This document shows positions 1-5,836 of a stretch of DNA of 7,984 nt, piece by piece. The notes under the pieces were generated by a model. It made no database searches. It worked only from the letters and a program-made list of their open reading frames with translations, and was not told the DNA's origin. The position numbers and the translations under genes were made by a program. The DNA is from Oscillospiraceae bacterium (GTDB lineage: Bacteria > Bacillota > Clostridia > Oscillospirales > Oscillospiraceae): the NCBI GenBank assembly GCA_031260745.1, contig JAISKY010000154.1, positions 1 through 7,984 of the forward strand. Reading direction: 5' to 3'. How positions within the stretch are numbered: position 1 is the stretch's first letter; each line of letters opens with the position of its first letter.

Positions 1-608
1 ATATTAATCGTTGGAGCGCCAATCGTCCTGCCTAACCGATAACCGAACCGAACCGTGTCCGTTAGTCTGTGAGTATGCCCCAAAAAATCGGTCGCGCTTT
101 TGAGGTCGCCGTCAAGCAACAGCTTTCTGATTTGCGTGGAACTAACCGTTACTCCGTTGAGCGTAACCGCCGGAATAACGTCGCAGCCGATTCGCGGGTC
201 ACGAGTACGGCGAACTTCCTCTATTTTAGCGGTTAGCTTTTCCGCGTCGCCTTCGGCTCTCTGCCCGAATCGAAAATCGTGTCCGACAACGAAGCGTACC
301 GCGCCGAAGTCCTCAATCAGCCAGTCGATAAAATCTTCCCACGGCATATTTTTAAGGTTTTCGTCAAACCTCAAAACAATGATATTATCAATTCCGAACA
401 TCTCTCTTACGAGCGAAGCGCGTTCCTCCGGCGACGTCAGGAGCGGCACAGCTTTGTCGCCTATTAGCTCGTCGGGGTGAGTATCAAACGTCATCATCGC
501 GGGCGTAGCGCCGATTTGCCACGCCGCCTCGACCGTGCGCTTTAGCAACGCGGCGTGTCCGATGTGAATACCATCAAAGAAGCCAAGAGCAATTACCGTC
601 TTTTGCAT
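1..608 (-). CDS. ribF: Bifunctional riboflavin kinase / FAD synthetase RibF (3' part cut by window edge)
   Basis: RibF phosphorylates riboflavin to FMN and then adenylylates it to FAD in the cytoplasm. About 202 residues are visible. The N-terminal FAD-synthetase (nucleotidyltransferase) domain carries GFFDGIHIGH at residues 9-18, whose HxGH-type signature binds ATP, and VSSTQIR near residue 150. Then comes the start of the riboflavin kinase domain: FLGHTHRL, and GRTIGAPTIN as the last visible residues, corresponding to the family's GRxxGxPTxN flavin/ATP motif. The family is usually about 300 residues, so roughly the last third is off the left edge. The ATG at 606-608 is preceded by AGAGGAGA (618-625), a good ribosome binding site 10 nt away that lies inside the end of truB. 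The gene overlaps truB by 35 nt, so translation is probably coupled. It is the last visible gene of the rsmI-nif3-truB-ribF cluster; truB-ribF pairing is common in Bacillota. Identity is secure. Confidence 0.95.
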   Translation of the reverse strand, partial: MQKTVIALGFFDGIHIGHAALLKRTVEAAWQIGATPAMMTFDTHPDELIGDKAVPLLTSPEERASLVREMFGIDNIIVLRFDENLKNMPWEDFIDWLIEDFGAVRFVVGHDFRFGQRAEGDAEKLTAKIEEVRRTRDPRIGCDVIPAVTLNGVTVSSTQIRKLLLDGDLKSATDFLGHTHRLTDTVRFGYRLGRTIGAPTIN

Positions 609-1248
609 TTTCTATTATCTCCTCTAACGTGTGGCATTGTTCCAGCGTAAAATCTCCGGAGCGTGTCCTTACGAGGCTTGACATCACGCCGCCGACTCCA
701 AGTTCCGCGCCGATGTCGTGGCACAGTGAGCGCACATACGTGCCTTTGGTACACTCTATTTCAAGCGTCCAGTCCGCGCCGTTTCCGCTGACAATCTCCA
801 ACCGCTTAATCGTAACTTCGCGCGGCTTGCGCTCCACGTCCTGACCTTTGCGGGCATACTCGTAGAGTTTCTTGCCTTTAACCTTAACGGCGGAGTACAT
901 CGGCGGCAATTGTGAAAGCTCGCCGCGAAATTTCTCCAGCGCGGATTCAAGTTCCCCGCGAGTAACCGCCGCGTTTTCGTTGACTGTAGTTAATTCTCCG
1001 GTTATGTCATACGTGTTTGAGGTTACGCCAAGGCGAAGCCCCGCGACGTAAGTTTTATCCGCCGCCTCGTGGAACTGAACCTGTTTCGTAGCCTTACCGA
1101 CAAACAGTACGAGAACCCCGGTCGCGAGCGGGTCAAGCGTACCGCCGTGACCTATACGACGCTCGTGAAGTACGCCTCGCATTTTTGCCACAACATCGTG
1201 ACTTGTCCAACCCTCCGGTTTGTTGACAAGTAAAATACCGTCGTACAT
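574..1248 (-). CDS. truB: tRNA pseudouridine(55) synthase TruB
   Basis: TruB isomerises U55 of the T-arm of tRNAs to pseudouridine. The 224-residue product opens with the typical DGILLVNKPEGWTSHDVV block and has GGTLDPLATGVL at residues 35-46, in which Asp39 is the expected catalytic aspartate. Later family blocks include PPMYSAVKVKGKKLYEYAR and GTYVRSLCHDIGAELG. B. subtilis and E. coli TruB are about 310 residues; this protein stops soon after the catalytic domain (LVRTRSGDFTLEQCHTLEE) and lacks the C-terminal PUA-type region, as short forms do. The ATG at 1246-1248 lies 3 nt after the nif3 stop, with only a weak AGG 12 nt upstream (1261-1263), so it is probably translated by coupling or re-initiation from nif3. 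Its last 35 nt overlap the start of ribF, and its codons there encode ribF's ribosome binding site. Function is secure by motif. Confidence 0.95.
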   Translation of the reverse strand: MYDGILLVNKPEGWTSHDVVAKMRGVLHERRIGHGGTLDPLATGVLVLFVGKATKQVQFHEAADKTYVAGLRLGVTSNTYDITGELTTVNENAAVTRGELESALEKFRGELSQLPPMYSAVKVKGKKLYEYARKGQDVERKPREVTIKRLEIVSGNGADWTLEIECTKGTYVRSLCHDIGAELGVGGVMSSLVRTRSGDFTLEQCHTLEEIIENAKDGNCSWLL

Positions 1249-1251
1249 TTA

Positions 1252-2022
1252 TTATATAAACCTGTCAATCTGAACGTGACGCTCGGATATTTTAAGTTCA
1301 AGCTCCGGGAACTTATCCGCAAGCCAATCGCGCAATACCGGAACAATCACGTTTTCCGTGCAGTAGTGTCCGCCGTCGATTATGTTCAGCCCAAGCCGCT
1401 TCGCGTCAAGCCACGTATGGTGCTTCAAATCAGACGTGAGCAGAGTGTCAAACCCAAGTTGTTTCATCAGTTCCTCATTGCAGAAGTCCGCGCCGGAACC
1501 CCCGCACACCGCTACGCGTTTGACGGTCTTACCCGCGTCGAAATATTGCAGACCGTTAGCGTTAAGCGCGGTTTTCAACGCCGGCAGATACTCGCTCAAC
1601 GGAACCGGATTAGGTAAAGTTCCGACGCGTCCGATATTATAATCGTCAAGCGGAGTATCATAGTCCGTTAGCCCGGCGGTTTTCGCCAAAGCGTCGTTAA
1701 CGCCGCCTTTAGCCGCGTCAAGATTCGTGTGCATACAAATCGCGGCGATTTTATGCTCCGCAAGCATATATACGCTTGGGTTAGATTCCGGCGTAAGGCT
1801 TTTCAGTCCGTCGCGGATAACCGGGTGGTGCGATACGATAAGTTCCGCGCCGAAATTCGCCGCTTCCTCAATAACCTCCGTGGTTATGTCCAGCGCGAGC
1901 ATAATATCCGACACTCTCCGCGAACCGTCTCCGACAAGCAACCCTACGTTGTCTTTAGGCATTATACCCGTCATCGGAGCCTTTTTGTCAAGATACTCCA
2001 AAATATCGCTAATCTTCGTCAT
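1252..2022 (-). CDS. Nif3-like dinuclear metal centre protein (DUF34 / YqfO-YbgI family)
   Basis: This 256-residue cytoplasmic protein belongs to the Nif3/DUF34 family, widely conserved proteins that form toroidal hexamers holding two metal ions per subunit. They are often annotated as 'GTP cyclohydrolase 1 type 2', but the true role is unsettled. Visible metal-ligand motifs are SHHP (His65, His66), HTNLD (Asp102) and GHYCTE (His219, Glu223). DNVGLLVGD near residue 24 matches the N-terminal block usually written as WDNxGL. At 256 residues it is the short form, without the PII/CutA-like insert that makes B. subtilis YqfO about 370 residues. The ATG at 2020-2022 follows GGAGGA (2031-2036) at 8 nt and overlaps the end of rsmI by 14 nt; truB begins 3 nt after its stop. 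The site between rsmI and truB suggests a housekeeping role expressed with RNA-modification genes. Family membership is firm; biochemical activity is not. Confidence 0.93.
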   Translation of the reverse strand: MTKISDILEYLDKKAPMTGIMPKDNVGLLVGDGSRRVSDIMLALDITTEVIEEAANFGAELIVSHHPVIRDGLKSLTPESNPSVYMLAEHKIAAICMHTNLDAAKGGVNDALAKTAGLTDYDTPLDDYNIGRVGTLPNPVPLSEYLPALKTALNANGLQYFDAGKTVKRVAVCGGSGADFCNEELMKQLGFDTLLTSDLKHHTWLDAKRLGLNIIDGGHYCTENVIVPVLRDWLADKFPELELKISERHVQIDRFI

Positions 2023-2716
2023 CTTCTATTTCCTCCGGTTTAATATTTGCTCTTGCCAATACTATTGTATATTCGCCTTTTGAGGCTTTTGAGTTATGCT
2101 CCAGTTCGTCTAAGATTTCGCCGGGCAGTCCTCTGTATATTCGCTCGTGAGATTTAGTCAAATCATTGCAAAGACAAACTTTACTGACCGGAATAACCTC
2201 GGTCATAGCCGTAACGGTCGATATAATCCGCATCGGCGACTCGTAGAATATACTTATCGGACTTGGTTCCGTCAGTGTCGCGACTAATACCCGCTTTAGT
2301 TCTCCTTTTTTTCGCGGCAGAAATCCCCGGAATACGAACGAAACCGCGTTAAACCCGCTGATTGACAAAGCGGCAATCGCCGCGCACGCGCCGGGAACCG
2401 GAGTAACCTCGATTCCCTCGTTCGCCGCCGCTTCAACGAGTTTCGCGCCGGGGTCGGACACGCACGGAGTCCCCGCGTCCGTTATCAGCGCTACGTCATT
2501 GTCTGCGGCAAGCATATCAATCACCGATTGTATACTCTCACGCTCGTTGAATTTATGGTATGACTTCAATCGCGTATCAATTTCAAATTTTTTCAGCAGA
2601 GGAAACGAAGTTCGCGTATCCTCGCATAAAATCAAGTCCGCGTTTCGTAAAACCTCGGCCGCTCTGGGCGAGAAATCCTCGTAATTCCCAAGCGGCGTAG
2701 CGACTACGTATAACAA
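2009..2716 (-). CDS. rsmI: 16S rRNA (cytidine-1402-2'-O)-methyltransferase RsmI, TTG start
   Basis: RsmI uses S-adenosylmethionine to 2'-O-methylate C1402 in the decoding centre of 16S rRNA. The 235-residue protein shows the tetrapyrrole-methylase-fold signatures in order: VATPLGN (5-11), CEDTR (31-35), ITDAGTPCVSDPG (78-90), VPGACAAIAAL (107-117), FRGFLPRK (129-136), FYESPMRI (157-164) and SHERIYRG (189-196). It ends after GEYTIVL plus an acidic tail, so it lacks the roughly 45-residue C-terminal extension of the ~290-residue B. subtilis and E. coli proteins. The start is the TTG at 2714-2716: an in-frame TGA lies two codons upstream (2720-2722), no ATG is available, and the resulting N-terminus (MLYVVATPLGN) matches the family. 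AAAGGGGGG (2724-2732) is the ribosome binding site, 7 nt from the TTG. It has its own promoter (2752-2781) downstream of abrB; rsmI-abrB adjacency is known in B. subtilis. It overlaps nif3 by 14 nt. Confidence 0.95.
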   Translation of the reverse strand: MLYVVATPLGNYEDFSPRAAEVLRNADLILCEDTRTSFPLLKKFEIDTRLKSYHKFNERESIQSVIDMLAADNDVALITDAGTPCVSDPGAKLVEAAANEGIEVTPVPGACAAIAALSISGFNAVSFVFRGFLPRKKGELKRVLVATLTEPSPISIFYESPMRIISTVTAMTEVIPVSKVCLCNDLTKSHERIYRGLPGEILDELEHNSKASKGEYTIVLARANIKPEEIEDDED

Positions 2717-2751
2717 AAGTCAGCCCCCCTTTAATAGTAGAAAGCTGACTT
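2717..2751 (-). promoter_or_regulatory. Hairpin enclosing the rsmI ribosome binding site
   Basis: On the minus strand, AAGTCAGC (2751-2744) and GCTGACTT (2724-2717) form a perfect 8-bp inverted repeat. An inner TTT/AAA pair extends the stem past a bulge of about five G. The loop and bulge hold the AAAGGGGGG ribosome binding site, and the 3' arm abuts the TTG start of rsmI. In transcripts reading through from abrB this could expose or mask the site; in transcripts started at the adjacent promoter, about half or more of the 5' arm would be missing. The TTTTGTTAT after the stem is also weakly terminator-like. The repeat is directly visible; its function is inference. Confidence 0.55.
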
Positions 2752-2781
2752 AGTATAACACAACCCGTACGGGCTTGTCAA
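2752..2781 (-). promoter_or_regulatory. rsmI promoter with palindromic spacer
   Basis: The minus strand has a perfect -35 TTGACA (2781-2776), an 18-nt spacer and a -10 TATACT (2757-2752), which predicts a start near 2744-2746 and a leader of about 29 nt to the rsmI TTG. The spacer contains a perfect 10-bp palindrome, CCCGTACGGG (2764-2773), extending with one unpaired base to ACAAgCCCGTACGGGTTGT (2760-2778). A dyad between the two core hexamers is a typical place for a repressor operator. It could instead be the base of a hairpin at the end of the abrB transcript, but no T-run follows directly. The promoter call is strong; the operator is inference. Confidence 0.75.
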
Positions 2782-2790
2782 CTACAATAA

Positions 2791-3051
2791 CTAATCTTCG
2801 TTCCCGCCCGACATATCATTTATGGCTTTCTGACATTCAGCGCATATGTTCTTACCGTTGAACACTTTCATATCGGCAGTGCTATCACAAAATACACACG
2901 AAGGCTGATATTTTCTCAAAACAATATCGCGACCCTCTGTGTAGATTTCAAGAGCATTGCCCGCGTCAATGTCCAACTTCCTGCGAAGCTCCGACGGCAG
3001 AACAATTCTTCCCAGACCATCAATCTGCCTTACGATTCCAAGTGATTTCAT
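2791..3051 (-). CDS. AbrB/SpoVT-family transition-state regulator with four-cysteine C-terminus
   Basis: This is an 86-residue DNA-binding protein. Residues 1-47 form a typical AbrB swapped-hairpin domain: SLGIVRQIDGLGRIVLPSEL, then RRKLDI, then ALEIYTEGRDIVLRKY. Such domains dimerise and bind AT-rich DNA, controlling transition-state and stationary-phase genes. Residues 52-73 carry CVFC and CAEC (Cys52, 55, 70, 73), a probable zinc ribbon seen in many clostridial AbrB-like proteins but not in B. subtilis AbrB itself. The ATG at 3049-3051 is preceded by AGGAGG (3065-3070) at 13 nt, which is long, but no closer start codon exists and the N-terminus fits the family. It has its own strong promoter (3157-3185) and a roughly 100-nt leader. 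The gene sits 74 nt upstream of rsmI, a neighbourhood known from B. subtilis. Family is certain; which AbrB paralogue it is cannot be told. Confidence 0.93.
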   Translation of the reverse strand: MKSLGIVRQIDGLGRIVLPSELRRKLDIDAGNALEIYTEGRDIVLRKYQPSCVFCDSTADMKVFNGKNICAECQKAINDMSGGNED

Positions 3052-3054
3052 AGT

Positions 3055-3081
3055 TTAGATATACCCTCCTGAGCATTTCAT
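3055..3081 (-). other. Possible 8-codon leader ORF containing the abrB ribosome binding site
   Basis: On the minus strand an ATG (3079-3081) opens the frame MKCSGGYI and ends at TAA (3055-3057), 3 nt before the abrB ATG. The abrB AGGAGG lies inside it. No ribosome binding site is seen before this ATG, so it may well be chance; if translated, it would couple to abrB and could explain the long 13-nt spacing. Confidence 0.2.
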
Positions 3082-3101
3082 AATATTTATTTTGTGTGCA
3101 T

Positions 3102-3145
3102 AAGTTACTTTTGTTGATTATCGGCATCAACAGCAAAAGTGACTT
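3102..3145 (-). repeat. Long imperfect inverted repeat in the abrB leader
   Basis: Plus-strand arms at 3102-3118 (AAGTTACTTTTGTTGAT) and 3126-3145 (ATCAACAGCAAAAGTGACTT) are mutually complementary, apart from a 3-nt bulge and one mismatch, around a 7-nt loop. In the abrB mRNA this gives about 16 bp of stem beginning a few nucleotides after the predicted start. It could be an RNA hairpin that stabilises or regulates the message, or a double-stranded operator placed downstream of the promoter. The arms are AT-rich, which fits AbrB-type autoregulation, but no specific consensus is recognised. Confidence 0.6.
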
Positions 3146-3156
3146 TTTCTGTAGTT

Positions 3157-3185
3157 ATTTTAACATATTTTTAGAATATTGTCAA
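3157..3185 (-). promoter_or_regulatory. Strong sigma-A-type promoter of abrB
   Basis: The minus strand has a perfect TTGACA (3185-3180), a 17-nt spacer and TAAAAT (3162-3157), with TGT just before the -10 as an extended element. The predicted start is near 3150, giving a leader of about 100 nt. No other promoter of comparable quality lies between the upstream terminator and abrB. Confidence 0.8.
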
Positions 3186-3246
3186 GCACTTTTTTTACCA
3201 ATACCATATTTTAATTCCACTTATTAACTGCCAAATATGCTTAAAG

Positions 3247-3281
3247 TCAATAAACAAAGGGCGGAACGCTGTTCCACCCTT
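3247..3281 (-). terminator. Rho-independent terminator of the glycyl radical enzyme gene
   Basis: Thirty nucleotides past the stop at 3311, the minus strand forms an 11-bp stem, AAGGGTGGAAC (3281-3271) with GTTCCGCCCTT (3267-3257), containing one G-U pair and a 3-nt loop. It is followed by TGTTTATTG. On the plus strand no T-run follows, so it works in the minus direction. It separates the enzyme gene from abrB. The 71 bp between it and the abrB promoter (3186-3256) are AT-rich with nothing recognisable. Confidence 0.85.
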
Positions 3282-3310
3282 AGAAAAAACTGTGAAAATA
3301 TTTTTTCGAC

Positions 3311-5773
3311 CTACGCGATATGGTCTGTTCTGGATATTATCTCGTCCTGAACCGTACGGTTTAGCTCCACGAAATACGCCGAATAACCCGCAACCTTAAT
3401 CGACAGATTCTTATACTTGTCAGGATTAACCTGAGCGTCGCGAAGTTGGTCGCTTGAAACTACGTTATACTGTACCTGACCGCCGCCGTTTTCAATGAAG
3501 CCCTCAAGCAGAGCTTTCAGTTTCAGCGTTCCCGCTTCACCCTCTACGGAACTTGGCGAAATCCTTGTGACGAACTGCAAGCCGTTGTAGTAGTTGCTTG
3601 GATTAAGCGCGCAAATTGAGTTCAGCATACTCGTCGGACCGCCGCGGTCAATTCCCTGAGTGCAACTCGCGCCGTCAGCTACCGCCTCGCCCGCGCCGCG
3701 TCCGTTAAACGTGGCGGGCAGCATTTCGCCCATCATCTGGTGAGCGCCCGCGCTGTACGCGCCCGCGGAGTATGTTCCGCGCTCCCCGACAAAGCTGTTA
3801 AGCCGCGTCGTGTACACGTCGGAAACAAATTTTGCCACCGCGTCGGAGTCCGCGTTGTCGTTGCCGTAGTATACGGGTTCGTTTTTAGCCTGTACGCGTA
3901 AGGCTTCGTGACCTTTCCACTGGTCTTTGATAACGATGTCGTAAAACTCACGCGTCGTTAGCTGTTTCGTATCGAAGCAGAAGTGCTTAATCGCGATAAG
4001 GCTGTCAATCGCCGTCGCGATACCGATGCACGCGGAACCGTAGCCGTTGTATTTACAGCCGCCAAGCATCATATCAACGCCTTTTTCCATACACGTCGGA
4101 CTTGTAGCCGACGCGACCGGAACTACCATCAGCGGATTGCAGTACATCTCGATTATGCTGTTAAGCCGGAACCACCAGTCCATAAAATACTCAAACTGCT
4201 TCTTGAACGCCGCGAGAACCTCGTCAAACGTCTTAAAGTCGTACAAATATCCTGTCGGAACTCCCGCCTGAACGATAACGGGCTTAGGCATTTTATCAAG
4301 CGGCGGCGGATTCATCGGGTCGAACCCGAACGGCATACTCTCAACCTCGCCGTTGTTCATCGCGAGCAGCATTATCTTAGTCGGATTGAAATGAGTGCGT
4401 GACATTATACCGCTGACGTTCATAAACGCGTCCTCCTGCGGCGACCACTCCGTACAGCCGATTGTAGCGACATTCCTTGCGTCCTCTATTTTTATTCCGC
4501 GCTTTGTCATCGCCTCAACGACCAACTCCGTATTCTCAAATGCGAATACTCCGGTAGCGTATTTGCTCATCTCAAGCGAGGCTTCCCACGCTTCGTCCGG
4601 TAGTTTCTCGTGCAGGAAAATAGAGAAATTCGGGTCGTGACGCAACAGACGCGCAGTTTGCAGTATGATATAGCTCGCCGTATTCGTAGCGTCGGAACCG
4701 TCGGCTTTTACTCCGAATAGTGAAATACGCTGATTATCGGCTTTTACTCCGAAATATTTTACCCCTCCGGCGTTGTTGCACAGGAACAAATCGCCGACCT
4801 TAATCGCGAAGCAGTCCGCAATCTCCTGAGCCTTAACCAAATCAACGCGTCCGGCTTTCAAATCCGCGTCAAGGTAATCGCCGACAATCTGGTCAACGCG
4901 TCCGGGCGCAAGCCCAAGCACGTGCAAATCGTTTTTAAGTACGAGGTGGTACAGGTAAATAACCTGCATCGCTTCCCAATATGTACGGCAGGGATTTTCC
5001 ATTATATGCCCTAGACTATCAGCCATTTGCTCAAGTTCCGCCTTGCGAACCGAATCTTTTTCAACCGCCGCGAGTTTGGAACATTCCGCCGAGAAACGCT
5101 TCGTGAAAATAATTATCGCGTCGCACGAAATCACAATCGACTTGTAAAAGTGATACTTCTCAATCAATTTAACGTCCGTGGACCGCATAATCTCGTCAAT
5201 TTTCGCCTGAGCATCTTTCTTTATCTGTCCGAAACCGTATTCGCACGCTCTGCGATAGCCCGCGATAAAGTGACCGTGAACTCCCGCCATATTCGGGTTG
5301 TGAGGAATAGCGTTTGCGGCGACTACCGGTAGTGACTCCTCCGGAAACGCGTCTTTGATTTTCGACGCGAGACCGTTTTCACGCCACCACGGCTCTACGG
5401 ATTTGATGTACTCTCTGTCCTCCGCATCGCAAGTCATCGGACCTTCCTGAAGTACGCGGTTGTCGAACTTGCCGTTTTCAAACTCCTGTTTCAGCCAGCT
5501 AAGAGCGCCTGTTTCGGGATATACCGCTACGCCGTATAGACCCGCTCCGACGTTACCGACGATAAGCTCATCGGGGTCAACGTGAACTGACATCTTTGTC
5601 AGAATCTCGTACAAGCCTTTTGCGCGCTTGACGATAGGAACTTCGTTCGGCGCGGACTGATAATACTCCGTAAGCAGACGAGTACGTTCCGCGTCAACGT
5701 GCGGAACGGCGTCGCGGGAGCGGTCGGTAAGTCTGCGTACTCTTGGTGTAATCTCTGAAATTTTGAATGCCAT
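3311..5773 (-). CDS. Glycyl radical enzyme (pyruvate formate-lyase superfamily), dehydratase/lyase-like, substrate unknown
   Basis: Glycyl radical enzymes use a backbone glycyl radical to generate a thiyl radical on an active-site cysteine, driving oxygen-sensitive C-C, C-O, C-N or C-S cleavage. This 820-residue protein has the N-terminal PFL-like domain and then the active-site loop IGCTEW, with Cys440 and Glu442. The C-x-E arrangement is that of the dehydratase/lyase enzymes (glycerol and propanediol dehydratase, CutC, HypD, IslA), not the CC pair of true pyruvate formate-lyase. The C-terminal radical loop is VAGYSAYFVEL, with Gly796 as the radical site, followed by QDEIISRT. The ATG at 5773 is chosen over one 36 nt upstream because AGGAGG (5783-5788) lies 9 nt before it and the earlier ATG lies in the promoter -10. 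It has its own promoter and terminator, so it looks monocistronic. No radical-SAM activating enzyme, microcompartment or transporter gene adjoins it. A 12-residue internal repeat (FGVKAD twice) is unusual. The superfamily is certain; the reaction is not assignable. Confidence 0.93.
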   Translation of the reverse strand: MAFKISEITPRVRRLTDRSRDAVPHVDAERTRLLTEYYQSAPNEVPIVKRAKGLYEILTKMSVHVDPDELIVGNVGAGLYGVAVYPETGALSWLKQEFENGKFDNRVLQEGPMTCDAEDREYIKSVEPWWRENGLASKIKDAFPEESLPVVAANAIPHNPNMAGVHGHFIAGYRRACEYGFGQIKKDAQAKIDEIMRSTDVKLIEKYHFYKSIVISCDAIIIFTKRFSAECSKLAAVEKDSVRKAELEQMADSLGHIMENPCRTYWEAMQVIYLYHLVLKNDLHVLGLAPGRVDQIVGDYLDADLKAGRVDLVKAQEIADCFAIKVGDLFLCNNAGGVKYFGVKADNQRISLFGVKADGSDATNTASYIILQTARLLRHDPNFSIFLHEKLPDEAWEASLEMSKYATGVFAFENTELVVEAMTKRGIKIEDARNVATIGCTEWSPQEDAFMNVSGIMSRTHFNPTKIMLLAMNNGEVESMPFGFDPMNPPPLDKMPKPVIVQAGVPTGYLYDFKTFDEVLAAFKKQFEYFMDWWFRLNSIIEMYCNPLMVVPVASATSPTCMEKGVDMMLGGCKYNGYGSACIGIATAIDSLIAIKHFCFDTKQLTTREFYDIVIKDQWKGHEALRVQAKNEPVYYGNDNADSDAVAKFVSDVYTTRLNSFVGERGTYSAGAYSAGAHQMMGEMLPATFNGRGAGEAVADGASCTQGIDRGGPTSMLNSICALNPSNYYNGLQFVTRISPSSVEGEAGTLKLKALLEGFIENGGGQVQYNVVSSDQLRDAQVNPDKYKNLSIKVAGYSAYFVELNRTVQDEIISRTDHIA
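4701..4753. repeat. 17-bp direct repeat within the glycyl radical enzyme gene
   Basis: TCGGCTTTTACTCCGAA occurs identically at 4701-4717 and 4737-4753, offset by 36 nt (12 codons). In the protein this yields FGVKADNQRISL followed by FGVKADGSDATN (residues 341 and 353 onward). The second copy is in the place where the family usually has a GGxxxDGxDATN block. Identity at the nucleotide level, including third positions, points to a recent duplication or gene conversion rather than ancient protein symmetry. Confidence 0.85.
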
Positions 5774-5782
5774 AATAATTTG

Positions 5783-5788
5783 CCTCCT
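5783..5788 (-). promoter_or_regulatory. Ribosome binding site that sets the glycyl radical enzyme start
   Basis: AGGAGG on the minus strand, 9 nt before the ATG at 5771-5773. A longer frame begins at an ATG at 5807-5809, but that codon overlaps the predicted -10 element and would not be in the transcript. Confidence 0.85.
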
Positions 5789-5807
5789 GTTTAATTCGTT
5801 TGAGTTC

Positions 5808-5836
5808 ATTTTACCACACTTTCATCAAAAATGCAA
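5808..5836 (-). promoter_or_regulatory. Promoter of the glycyl radical enzyme gene (extended -10)
   Basis: The minus strand has TAAAAT (5813-5808) preceded by TGG as an extended -10, a 17-nt spacer and a weak -35 TTGCAT (5836-5831). The predicted start is near 5801, giving a leader of about 28 nt with the AGGAGG site. A separate TTGACA (5851-5846) is too far upstream to pair with this -10. No Rex or FNR-type dyad is recognised. Confidence 0.65.

Noticed and set aside
100..480. Open frame of 126 codons on the plus strand
   Set aside because: It lies antisense to the clearly coding ribF frame, shows no family features and has no ribosome binding site; it is a shadow of ribF.
3052..3150. Riboswitch or T-box in the abrB leader
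   Set aside because: Only one simple hairpin is visible; no T-box, FMN or other known aptamer signature and no terminator follows it before the start codon.
3733..3951. Second minus-strand frame of 72 codons inside the glycyl radical enzyme gene
   Set aside because: It overlaps the conserved enzyme frame and is low-complexity (Thr/Arg-rich), as expected from an out-of-frame reading.
3983..4402. Plus-strand frame of 139 codons antisense to the glycyl radical enzyme
   Set aside because: No recognisable domain, no start signals, and it is explained as the complement of a conserved coding region.
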